A stretch of 64,000 nt of DNA, from contig NZ_BBCB01000001.1 of NCBI RefSeq assembly GCF_001311825.1, forward strand, positions 124,001 to 188,000, in the 5' to 3' direction. The notes beneath the pieces were generated by a model that saw nothing but the letters and a program-made list of their open reading frames with translations, did not search any database and was not told the origin of the DNA. The stretch's first letter is position 1. Each line of letters opens with the position of its first letter. The translations under genes were made by a program, and so were the position numbers. The stretch is from Salidesulfovibrio brasiliensis JCM 12178. Lineage in GTDB: Bacteria > Desulfobacterota > Desulfovibrionia > Desulfovibrionales > Desulfovibrionaceae. Of the stretch, positions 55,128-63,633 are shown one piece after another.

Positions 55128-56045
55128 ATGAGACTGGTTACACGCTCGGACTTTGACGGACTTGCCTGCGCAGTGCTTCTCAAACAGGCCGGGATCATAG
55201 ACGATTATCTTTTCGCTCACCCCAAAGACCTTCAGGACGGCAAGGTCGAGGTCAGCTCCAACGACGTGCTTGCCAATGTCCCCTACGTGCCCGGTTGCGG
55301 CCTGTGGTTCGACCATCACACCAGTGAAAAGGAACGCCTCGACTCGGATCTCGAATTCGAGGGAGATTCCCGTCCCCTACCCAGTTGCGCGCGGGTCATA
55401 TGGGAATACTACGACGGTGAGAAGACCTTTCCGGAATCGCTGTTGCCCATGATGGAGGCCGTGGACAAAGTGGACAGCGCCGCTCTGAGCGCACAGGAAA
55501 TAACCAAGCCCGAAGGCTGGATTCTGCTGGGTTACATCATGGACCCCAGAACCGGACTCGGGCGTTTTCGTGACTACCGCATCAGCAATTACCAGTTGAT
55601 GCTTGATATGATCGAATACTGTCGGACCAAGACCGCCGAGGAGATCATCGAGATTCCGGACGTGCAGGAGCGTGTTCATCGCTACCGGGACCACGAAAAG
55701 CCATTTCAGGACATGCTCATCCAGAACTCAACGGTGTATGACAACCTCGTGGTGTTGGATGTTCGCGAACAGGATCCCATCTACTGCGGCAATCGGTTCA
55801 TGATCTACACACTCTTCCCGCAGTGCAATATAAGCTGTCGAATCCTTTGGGGATTCAGACAACAAAACGTGGTGTTCACGGTCGGCCACAGCATTCTCAA
55901 TCGTAGCAGCAACACGGACGTGGGCAGTCTGATGCTGCGCCACGGCGGCGGCGGACATAAGGCCGTAGGCACCTGCCAGGTGCCGCTCGACAAGGTGGAT
56001 GAAACGCTGGCCGACATCATCGCCCAGACAAACGCCGACGGGTAG
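55128..56045 (+). CDS. DHH-family phosphoesterase
   Basis: The 305-residue product starts RLVTRSDFDGLACAVLLK (Asp8, Asp10) and has LWFDHHTSE and the C-terminal DHHA1 motif MLRHGGGGHKAVG. The DHH superfamily includes exopolyphosphatases, RecJ, and c-di-AMP/pApA hydrolases. The exopolyphosphatase-like or nano-RNase-like branch is plausible. Without the wider profile the substrate remains open. It follows the nucleotidyltransferase gene by 73 bp; the response regulator start is 5 bp past the stop. Confidence 0.87.
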   Translation: MRLVTRSDFDGLACAVLLKQAGIIDDYLFAHPKDLQDGKVEVSSNDVLANVPYVPGCGLWFDHHTSEKERLDSDLEFEGDSRPLPSCARVIWEYYDGEKTFPESLLPMMEAVDKVDSAALSAQEITKPEGWILLGYIMDPRTGLGRFRDYRISNYQLMLDMIEYCRTKTAEEIIEIPDVQERVHRYRDHEKPFQDMLIQNSTVYDNLVVLDVREQDPIYCGNRFMIYTLFPQCNISCRILWGFRQQNVVFTVGHSILNRSSNTDVGSLMLRHGGGGHKAVGTCQVPLDKVDETLADIIAQTNADG

Positions 56046-56049
56046 ACGC

Positions 56050-56451
56050 ATGAAAAGACGATTTCTCATCGTCGACGACGACGAGCGCTTTGCTGAACTT
56101 GTCTCCCTGAAGCTCGGGGAATTTGGCTCATGCGATGTTGCCACTGGCGGAGAGGATGCCCTCGAAATCTTTGAACGCCGCCTGAAAGAAAAGAGCCCAT
56201 TCGACGCGGTGTTCATGGATATAGTCATGCCCGAAATGGACGGACACGAAGTGGTGAGGCGACTCAGGCAACTGGAAAAGCGCTATGGTGTTAACGCCGT
56301 AAAGAGCTTCAAGCTGATCATGCTCACCGCTCACTCGGACATTGACAACGTCGGACGCTCGTTCTTCGACAGCCTCGCCGATGCCTTCCTGACCAAATCG
56401 AACATGCAGGGCGGGCTTCAATCGGCCATGCGTGACGCTAGGCTGATTTGA
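56050..56451 (+). CDS. Single-domain response regulator
   Basis: The 133-residue receiver-only protein shows FLIVDDDERFAEL (acidic pocket), phosphoacceptor Asp57 in VFMDIVMPEMDG, the switch threonine in IMLTAHSD and the lysine in AFLTKSN. It has no output domain, so it acts as a stand-alone phospho-signal (CheY- or Spo0F-like). No histidine kinase is near. Its end overlaps by 14 bp the end of the convergent gene at 56438-57207. Confidence 0.9.
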   Translation: MKRRFLIVDDDERFAELVSLKLGEFGSCDVATGGEDALEIFERRLKEKSPFDAVFMDIVMPEMDGHEVVRRLRQLEKRYGVNAVKSFKLIMLTAHSDIDNVGRSFFDSLADAFLTKSNMQGGLQSAMRDARLI

Positions 56452-57207
56452 TCTTCTCCAGAATCTCAGCCACGGCTTGACGTTTTTCAGGATACACGTC
56501 TGAACAGAACGCCTCGATTTGCTGCTCCACCTTGATGAGGTGCGGCAGCTCCTGAAGCTCCATCAATCCGAACGCGTCCATGTCGATACTGCTGAAGCGC
56601 AAATCGCTGTCAAGCGCACACCCTTCACTTGGCATGCAAGGATTGACAAGCTCTTCCTTGGCCACATACTCCGGGTCCATGTTCTTGATGTACCGAAGGG
56701 CTCGCTCGGCGACATGTCCTCGTTGACCCGTATCACTTCTTCATTCACATACTGCACCATGGCCTTGAGCCTGATGTAGTGGACGGTCAGACGTTTCCTG
56801 CCCTCCTCGTCCGTGTAATACGTTCCGTTGAGATAGGTGTCAGTGGCCTTGGAGAGACCATGATAGGCCTCCTTGACGCACTTGGTCCAGCGGCCTTTGC
56901 GGGTGAGAGCAAAGGGAACGCGATCCATGTTCGTGGCTTTCAGGGATTCCTCGAAGGGGGGGACACAGGCCGGGACGATATCCAGCGACATGTAGAAGTC
57001 ACGCACCGTTTTTTCGTCGATAAGCAGCGCGTGCAGATTCCCTGCTGCGGCTAGAACGCGACCTTCCTTGAAACGCAACTCCTCGGCCCACTCCTGAAGG
57101 ACCTCGATCATGCTTTCAAGGTTCTTGCGCGCGCCGAAGTAGTGTTCCGCCATTTCGGAAACCACATCCTGCTGCAACCCGTCTGCATAATCCTTGAGAT
57201 TGCTCAT
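56438..57207 (-). CDS. Unknown protein convergent to the response regulator, frame-disrupted
   Basis: I do not recognise the family. The first frame starts MSNLKDYADGLQQDVVSEMA and runs through a helical, charged region (AEHYFGARKNLESMIEVLQE) to VNEDMSPSE. The second continues ALRYIKNMDPEYVAKEEL and ends VAEILEKIKSA. One added G near 56705 joins them into 256 residues. No signal peptide, membrane helix or enzymatic motif. The ATG at 57207 has AAGGAGAA upstream. The 14-bp tail-to-tail overlap with the response regulator suggests a stable gene pair. Confidence 0.75.
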
Positions 57208-57416
57208 GCCGTTCTCCTTGAAAGCCGTTACTGGACCTGTATTCAGAGCCAAACGCTTTCATTCCACACTGTTCAGCTTTGCGGGTCAACCCTTTCCGGG
57301 AGATTCGGGCATAACTCTCACATGGCGTCACCATTTCACATTTCCGTTGAAAAAGCGGCGTAAAGCTCATACTGTTCCCGCGCGAGTATACTTTCAACCC
57401 CGCACAGGATTACACA

Positions 57417-59492
57417 ATGCTGCTGAATGAACACAAAAGCAAACTGCTCTTTGAAGAAGCCGGAATCCCCGTCCCGGAAGGAATCGCCGTAACCCCTGAA
57501 GAATCTGACACAAAGCGGCCTCAATTCTCGCTGCCCTGGTTCCTGAAGGCTCAGGTCCTCGCAGGTGGCCGCGGAAAGGCCGGCGGCATCCTCCGTGTTG
57601 ATGAGGAAAGCGCGTTCGCCGAAACCGCGAACAAGATTTTCGACCTCACCATCAAGGGCAACAGCGTCCCCTTTATCCGCGTGGAACCTGCCGCAGACAT
57701 CCGGCGGGAGTTCTACGTCTCGTTCGCAGTGTCCCGAGAAAAGCGTTGCATCCTGCTGACCGTGGGCCGCGAAGGCGGCGTGGAGATCGAAAACCTCGGC
57801 GAAGACAACCTGCTGGTGCAGGAAATACGCCTGCCCGCTGGATTACAGGGCAACCAGCTCCGTGCGGCCTTCTTCCACCTTGATCTCGGCAAGGAACATT
57901 TCAAGGATTTCGCCAAGCTGCTCACAGATCTCTTCAACGCCGTCTTGAACTACGGCCTGTTGCTTGCCGAAATAAACCCGTTGGTGCTCACTGGCGACGG
58001 CCGCTTCATGGCGCTTGACGGCAAGGTTGAGATGGACGACAACTTCGTGGAAATCAACACGGAGATGGAAAAATACTATCAGCCCGAGCACGCCACGCCC
58101 GAGGAGAACCGCGCACGCGAAGCCGGACTCTCGTTCGTCAAGCTGCCCGGATGGGTCGGCCTGATGGTCAACGGCGCAGGGCTTGCCATGGCCACCATGG
58201 ACCTGCTGAACTTCTCCGACCTGCCCGCCTCCAACTTCCTCGACCTCGGTGGCGGCGCAGACCAGAAGCGCATGGAGATCGCGCTTGATCTGCTCTTCGG
58301 CGACGACGCTGTTGAGGCCATTTTCATCAACCTTTTCGGGGGAATTTTGTCCTGCGAGAAGGTTGCCATGGCTCTTGAAGGGGCACTCGGCGGCAAAGCT
58401 CCCCAAAAGCCCATCGTGGCCCGCATGTCCGGCAAGGACTCTGAAAGCGCGCTGAATATCCTGCACGGCCTGAACGTCGAGGGGTTGTACATCGCCACCA
58501 ACATGGCCGAGGCCATGGAGACCCTGCGCAACCTGCAGCCGGTCAAGCCGCCGCGTATCGATTTCCCGGACCCCATCGGAGGAGCCGGAGAAGCAAAAGT
58601 GGCGAACATTACCTACGAATCGCTTGATATTTTCGACATCGATAAAAACACGCCCATCCTTGTTCAGGGGATCACCGGCCGCGAAGGTCAGCTTCACACC
58701 CGTCTGATGCAGGAGTATGGTGCCAATGTGGTGGCAGGCGTCACCCCGTTCAAAGGCGGTCAGGAAGTGCTCGGCGTGCCCGTGTACAACTCCATAGCCG
58801 AAGCCGCGCGCAAGCATGAAATCGGCGCGTCCATCATCTTCGTGCCCCCGGCTATGGCTGCCGATGCGGTACTTGAGGCAGCCTTCAACGAAGTGCCTTG
58901 GGCAGTTTGCATCACCGAGGGCATCACCCAGCACGCCATGATGAGCGCCTTTGAGCAGATCAAGGACTCCCCCACCCGCGTCATCGGGCCCAACACGCCC
59001 GGCCTGATTGTGCCCGGCCAGACCAAGATCGGCATCCTGCCTACCCAGCCGTTCATCCCCGGCCCCGTGGCAGTGCTCTCCCGCTCGGGAACGCTCACCT
59101 ATGAGGCGGCACAACGGCTCACGGACGCAGGTATCGGCCAGTCCCTGAGCGTAGGCATCGGCGGTGATCCGTTTATCGGCACCACTTTCGTGGACATGTT
59201 CGAGATGCTCCGCAACCATGATGAAACCAAGGCCGTGGTCGTCCTCGGCGAGATCGGCGGACAGGCCGAGGAAGACCTTGCGCGCTATGTGGTCCAGACC
59301 GGATTCGACAAGCCCGTCGTCTCCTTCATCGCTGGCCAGACCGCGCCTCCGGGCAAACGCCTCGGCCATGCCGGGGCCATCCTCGAAAAAGGCGGCGGAA
59401 TTCAGGGCAAGATCACGACCATGATGGACGCCGGGTTCTCGGTTTGCCGCAGCCTGCGCGAGATTCCGGGCATGACCGAAAAACTGCTCTAG
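57417..59492 (+). CDS. Succinyl-CoA synthetase-type CoA ligase, beta-alpha fusion
   Basis: The 691-residue product joins two subunits that are normally separate. Residues 1-~385 are the ATP-grasp beta subunit ([46 protein letters not shown]). Residues ~410-691 are the alpha subunit ([27 protein letters not shown], phosphohistidine in LGHAGAI, His651). The order is beta-alpha, unlike alpha-beta ADP-forming acetyl-CoA synthetases. It forms or cleaves a CoA thioester with NTP, most likely succinyl-CoA; an acyl-CoA alternative cannot be excluded. It is followed by a glycosyltransferase gene 8 bp downstream. Confidence 0.9.
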   Translation: MLLNEHKSKLLFEEAGIPVPEGIAVTPEESDTKRPQFSLPWFLKAQVLAGGRGKAGGILRVDEESAFAETANKIFDLTIKGNSVPFIRVEPAADIRREFYVSFAVSREKRCILLTVGREGGVEIENLGEDNLLVQEIRLPAGLQGNQLRAAFFHLDLGKEHFKDFAKLLTDLFNAVLNYGLLLAEINPLVLTGDGRFMALDGKVEMDDNFVEINTEMEKYYQPEHATPEENRAREAGLSFVKLPGWVGLMVNGAGLAMATMDLLNFSDLPASNFLDLGGGADQKRMEIALDLLFGDDAVEAIFINLFGGILSCEKVAMALEGALGGKAPQKPIVARMSGKDSESALNILHGLNVEGLYIATNMAEAMETLRNLQPVKPPRIDFPDPIGGAGEAKVANITYESLDIFDIDKNTPILVQGITGREGQLHTRLMQEYGANVVAGVTPFKGGQEVLGVPVYNSIAEAARKHEIGASIIFVPPAMAADAVLEAAFNEVPWAVCITEGITQHAMMSAFEQIKDSPTRVIGPNTPGLIVPGQTKIGILPTQPFIPGPVAVLSRSGTLTYEAAQRLTDAGIGQSLSVGIGGDPFIGTTFVDMFEMLRNHDETKAVVVLGEIGGQAEEDLARYVVQTGFDKPVVSFIAGQTAPPGKRLGHAGAILEKGGGIQGKITTMMDAGFSVCRSLREIPGMTEKLL

Positions 59493-59500
59493 GAGCGGCC

Positions 59501-60594
59501 TTGACTCGCAAAACCATCTGTTTCTTCAACGGCAACAAGGCGTGGGGCGGGGGCGAGAAGTGGAACTACGACTTCGCCCGCCTCATGCGCGACCGTGGTC
59601 ACCGTGTTCTCGCCGTGTGCAACCGGCCGAGCGAACTCGGTGATCGCCTTGAGAGGGAACAGGGAATCCCGGTCCTGCGGATGCGCCTTGGCAATCTAAG
59701 CTTCCTTAATCCTGCCAAGCAGTATCGTCTCAAAAAGTTCTTCCATGAAAACAAGGTGGATACGTTGGTCACGGCCTTGCCTGCCGACCTCAAACTGGGC
59801 GGCATGGCAGCCCGGTCGGCAGGAGTCTCGGACATCATCTTCCGGCGTGGCATCGCCGTTCCCACACGAAACACGGCGCTTAACCGCTACCTCTTCGGCA
59901 CGGTCATCACCAAGCTGATCTGCAACTCCGAGGAAACGCTCCGGCAGGTTCTGAAAAACAATCCGTCCATGATCCCGAGAGAACGGGCATACGTTCTCTA
60001 CAACGGGTTCGACGTAGCCGCATTCGACGCTCTGCCTGCTGATCCACTGGTGCAGCGCCGCGGCAACGAGACGATCATCGGCAATGCAGCGCGTCTGACA
60101 GCGCAGAAAGGACATGCCCTTCTCCTCGAAGCAGCAGCGGAACTCAAGTCGCGAGGGCACGATTTCCGGTTGCTGATCGCAGGAAGCGGGGAACTTGAGG
60201 ATGAACTCAAGCGCCGTTCCCGAGAACTCTCGGTGGACGATCACGTTGATTTCCTCGGCTTTACAGAAAATATCAAAGGATTTCATGCTTCACTGGATAT
60301 TTTTGTTCTCCCCTCGCTTTGGGAAGCTTTGGGTACGCCATGGTTGAAGCCATGACCATGAAACGTCCGGTGGTGGCCTTCAACGCCAACTCCATGCCAG
60401 AGGTGGTGATGGACGGGCAGACCGGCCTGCTCGCTGCTCCCGGCAGCGCGAAGGACTTGGCAGATAAGCTTGAGCAGCTGATAATCAGCCCGGAACTCCG
60501 CGCCACACTTGGAGAAAAGGGACGCCAACGAGTGCTTCGACGCTTTGACACACCCATGGCGCTCAAACGGTTTGAAGAGGTGCTCGACGCCTGA
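59501..60594 (+). CDS. Glycosyltransferase family 4, frame-disrupted
   Basis: From a TTG with AGGAG upstream: RKTICFFNGNKAWGGGEKW, RGIAVPTRNTALNRYLF, the second-domain start IIGNAARLTAQKGHALLLEA and LIAGSGELEDEL, VDFLGFTENIKGF, VLPSLWEA. The donor site then continues in the next frame as GYAMVEAMTMKRPVVAF and NSMPEVVMDGQTGLL. Adding one T to the TTT near 60330 gives LPSLWEAFGYAMVEA and 364 residues. GT4 enzymes act on lipopolysaccharide or surface glycans; the acceptor is unknown. Confidence 0.88.
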
Positions 60595-60659
60595 GTGGCG
60601 CGGGCTTCCTTGACCTTCGGTATTCGGCGGTTTATTGTCTGAATATCTGGAGGCGCATG

Positions 60660-60911
60660 ATGGACATCTCCGCATCAGCCGGCGCATACGACGAGTACGC
60701 CACCCGTACCTCGGAAGAACTCGTCGGGACCGATTTCAAGGAAACACGCACCGAGTCCAACCGGACTCGGGAGTTGAGTGCGGACGTCCCTTCCGAATCA
60801 CAGGCCAACAGCCCCCGAATCCACAGCGCGGAACAGGATCGGAACTTTTCCACCTCGATCATGAACGCCGCATACACCGGAAAGGGATCTGTCATCGACT
60901 TCATGACCTGA
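60660..60911 (+). CDS. Unknown small hydrophilic protein
   Basis: 83 residues from ATG 60660 (GGAGG 6 bp upstream; another ATG directly before it is less well spaced). Composition is Ser/Thr/Glu-rich, without hydrophobic segment or cysteine. The start MDISASAGAYDEY recalls the N-terminus of small motility-associated proteins of the YjfB kind, but the rest does not match, so I assign no function. The ribosome binding site and the codon bias support that it is translated. It precedes prmA by 53 bp. Confidence 0.5.
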   Translation: MDISASAGAYDEYATRTSEELVGTDFKETRTESNRTRELSADVPSESQANSPRIHSAEQDRNFSTSIMNAAYTGKGSVIDFMT

Positions 60912-60964
60912 TCGTTTCACCGCCGGAACTCTTAAACCTTCACTTAAAGAAAGCACCCAAAACA

Positions 60965-61825
60965 ATGACAACATTGCTGAAAATAGAATTCTCCGTCGCA
61001 GGAGAAGAGCTCGACGAGTGTGTTGAATTCCTCTCGGCCAAAGTGCCGCACGGCTGGGAGGAGATTGAAAAAAACGGCAGATTCCACTACACGGTTTTCC
61101 TTGAAGACCATCCTCTGGGCATGGAACTGGTGGCGGAAATCAAGGACCGCTTTCCCGATGGAGGACTCAGCCATAACGAACAGGAGTCCGAAAACTGGGC
61201 AATGGCCTGGAAGGACTTCTTCGCTCCTGTCTCCTGTGGGGACCGCTTCGAGATTCTGCCCCCGTGGATGGCGGACGCATCCGACGACGGCATGACCCAT
61301 ATCGTCATTGAACCGAAGATGGCCTTCGGAACCGGGCACCACCCCACCACCTCCCTGTGTCTCGAGCTGATCGGCGAGCTGTCCAAGGAAGGTCGCATTG
61401 ACGACAGCATGAATTTTCTCGACCTCGGCACCGGTTCGGGCATTCTCGCCATCGGACTGGCCAAGCTCGGGCTTGATGGGCTGGCCGTGGACATTGATCC
61501 GCAAGCCGTGGTCTGTGCCCGCGAGAATATCCAGAACAACGACACCGAGGACGCCATCGCGCTCTCCGTTGGTGGCGTGGAAAGCATCGCCCCTGAACAG
61601 CAGTATGATCTCGTGGTGGCGAACATTCTCTCCGGACCGCTTATTGAGATGGCAGGAGAGCTCGTTGAACACGTGAAAGATGGCGGCTGCCTTATTCTTT
61701 CCGGGATTCTCGGCGAACAGGGAGAGCGAGTGGCGGCTGCGTATCGCCGCCGTGGACTTCCGGCACCCGAGATATTCACGCAGGGTGAATGGGTGGCCCT
61801 GCTCTGGCGGGAGGTCGGGCGGTAA
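60965..61825 (+). CDS. prmA: Ribosomal protein L11 methyltransferase
   Basis: SAM-dependent enzyme that trimethylates L11. The 286-residue product has MTHIVIEPKMAFGTGHHPTTSLCL (substrate/SAM gate), the SAM loop FLDLGTGSGILAIGLAK, AVDIDPQAV and the catalytic-loop VVANILSGPLI (usual NIL motif). It is followed without a gap by the HhH-GPD gene, so the two are coupled. Confidence 0.93.
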   Translation: MTTLLKIEFSVAGEELDECVEFLSAKVPHGWEEIEKNGRFHYTVFLEDHPLGMELVAEIKDRFPDGGLSHNEQESENWAMAWKDFFAPVSCGDRFEILPPWMADASDDGMTHIVIEPKMAFGTGHHPTTSLCLELIGELSKEGRIDDSMNFLDLGTGSGILAIGLAKLGLDGLAVDIDPQAVVCARENIQNNDTEDAIALSVGGVESIAPEQQYDLVVANILSGPLIEMAGELVEHVKDGGCLILSGILGEQGERVAAAYRRRGLPAPEIFTQGEWVALLWREVGR

Positions 61826-62476
61826 ATGGGCTCCGGCCGCAGACTCGACGCGATGTATCGGGCCATGCTCGATGCGCTCGGCCCCAGCCACTGGTGGCCC
61901 GGCGACTCGCCGTTCGAGGTTTGCGTCGGCGCGATTCTGACCCAGAACACCGCATGGACCAATGTCGAGAAGGCCATTGCCGCACTGCGCGAGGCCGACG
62001 TTCTTGAACCGGAAGCCATGTATTCACTGCCGCAGGAACGTTTGGCTGAATGCATCCGACCTGCCGGGTATTTCAACATCAAGGCCGCACGGCTGCGCTC
62101 ATTTCTGAAGTTTCTCAAGGACCAGACGAACTGGGATATATCCGCACTCGAATCCAGTAATACGGATTCGTTGCGAGAACAGTTGCTGGGCATCAAGGGG
62201 ATAGGCCCGGAAACAGCCGACTCCATGCTTCTGTATGCCTTCAACAGACCCATGTTCGTGGTGGATGCCTACACGGCACGCATCATGACACGTCACGGCA
62301 TGGCTCCCGAAGAGTCGAACTACTTTGAACTCCAGAGCCTTTTCATGGACTCGTTGCCCGAAGATGTGCCAATGTACAATGAGTTTCACGCGCTTATCGT
62401 GCGTGTAGGAAAGGACTGGTGTAAAAAGCGGGCTTCGCAATGCGCGGGCTGTCCGCTGGAGGCTTTTCTCGACTAG
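61826..62476 (+). CDS. HhH-GPD DNA glycosylase (endonuclease III-like) with atypical active site and Fe-S motif
   Basis: The 216-residue product has PFEVCVGAILTQNTAWTNVEKAI, a helix-hairpin-helix GIKGIGPETADSMLLYA and the catalytic aspartate in FVVDAYTARI. The lysine that makes endonuclease III a lyase (GVGRKTAN) is replaced (GPETAD), so a monofunctional glycosylase is more likely. Of the four Fe-S cysteines only three are present (199, 206, 209); residue 215 is Leu. It may have a changed or missing cluster. The ATG follows the prmA stop directly, and the next gene begins 1 bp after its stop. Confidence 0.87.
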   Translation: MGSGRRLDAMYRAMLDALGPSHWWPGDSPFEVCVGAILTQNTAWTNVEKAIAALREADVLEPEAMYSLPQERLAECIRPAGYFNIKAARLRSFLKFLKDQTNWDISALESSNTDSLREQLLGIKGIGPETADSMLLYAFNRPMFVVDAYTARIMTRHGMAPEESNYFELQSLFMDSLPEDVPMYNEFHALIVRVGKDWCKKRASQCAGCPLEAFLD

Positions 62477-63586
62477 ATGCGTACGACCCCTGCCATACTT
62501 GCGGGTATGCTCACCCTGCTCGTCGTCACTCTTGTCGCCGCTCCAAGCGCGGCACAGGGTGTGCAGAATGAGCTGCAATCCAAGCAGCTTGAGGCGGACG
62601 AGACCGAACAACTCATGCAACAGCTTGAGGCACGCGAGGGGGGGATCGCCAAACGGCTTCACGGCATCCAGTCCCGCATGAGTTCGCTGGAATCCAAGGT
62701 GCAGTCACAGGAAGCCGAGCTTCAGTCCATTCAGGAACATGAGAAAAACGCCCGCAAAGAACACTATGAACTGGACGCAAAACGCAAAAAACTGCTGGCG
62801 GAACTGAAGAATTTACTGAAAACGCTCTGGCCGGTGCACATGAAGAACGTGCGCAGCCGCTTCGGAGACATCTCCAGCTGGGACATGGCGGACCGACGCT
62901 TTACATGGCTCTCCGAAGTATACGGTGCCACGCGAACCAAGTTCATAGCAGTACGAAAAACAACGGAAAAACTGGCCCAAAACCTTGAACGCCAGCGCAT
63001 CCTCGCACACGAAGCCGAGCTTCAACTTGCACGCATCAACAAATCGAAGGACAAACTGCTGCGCGACAAACTCGCCCTGCGCTCCGAACTTCGTAATGTG
63101 CGCGACAAGAAACGCACACTTGAAGCCGAACTCAAAGGCATTCTCGAAGACATCCGAAACCTGAACTACCGTCTGCAATCGCAGAAAACAAAGAATTTCA
63201 AGCAATTCAAGCACGCTCTGCCGTGGCCTGTAAACGGTACGGTTATTTCCGGGTTCAACCCCAACGCTCGCCCTCCCCGCCGGGGACTGGCCATATCCAC
63301 TAAAGAGAACGGCCAGGTTCGCTCGGTTTTCTGGGGCAAGGTCGTACATAACGATCTGCTACGCGGCTTCGGCAAGGTGGTCATTGTCTACCACGGGTTC
63401 GACTACTACAGCCTTTACGCATTCATGTCGGACACCATCGTCCAGACAGGACAGGAGGTTGAAAAGGATGAACCCCTTGGAACAACAGGATATTACCCGT
63501 TGGCCGGTGGGCCGGGGCTGTATTTTGAATTGCGTTTTCACCAAAAACCCATTAATCCGAAGGCTTGGTTGACTTCTAAAAACTGA
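62477..63586 (+). CDS. EnvC-like murein hydrolase activator with degenerate LytM domain
   Basis: The 369-residue exported protein has a signal peptide (~1-26, cleaved after SAA), a long coiled coil (~30-235; VQNELQSKQLEADETEQLMQ and later) and a C-terminal M23/LytM domain. The zinc ligands of active peptidases are not conserved: the first motif reads RRGLAIS instead of HKGID, and the last reads GPGLYFELRF instead of PHLHFE. Such domains activate amidases rather than cut peptides. This is the EnvC layout. It is followed by ctpA, as in many proteobacteria. Confidence 0.9.
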   Translation: MRTTPAILAGMLTLLVVTLVAAPSAAQGVQNELQSKQLEADETEQLMQQLEAREGGIAKRLHGIQSRMSSLESKVQSQEAELQSIQEHEKNARKEHYELDAKRKKLLAELKNLLKTLWPVHMKNVRSRFGDISSWDMADRRFTWLSEVYGATRTKFIAVRKTTEKLAQNLERQRILAHEAELQLARINKSKDKLLRDKLALRSELRNVRDKKRTLEAELKGILEDIRNLNYRLQSQKTKNFKQFKHALPWPVNGTVISGFNPNARPPRRGLAISTKENGQVRSVFWGKVVHNDLLRGFGKVVIVYHGFDYYSLYAFMSDTIVQTGQEVEKDEPLGTTGYYPLAGGPGLYFELRFHQKPINPKAWLTSKN

Positions 63587-63633
63587 TCGGCCGAGAACCG
63601 CCGATCTTCAAGGCCCCCCATCGGGAGGATCTG

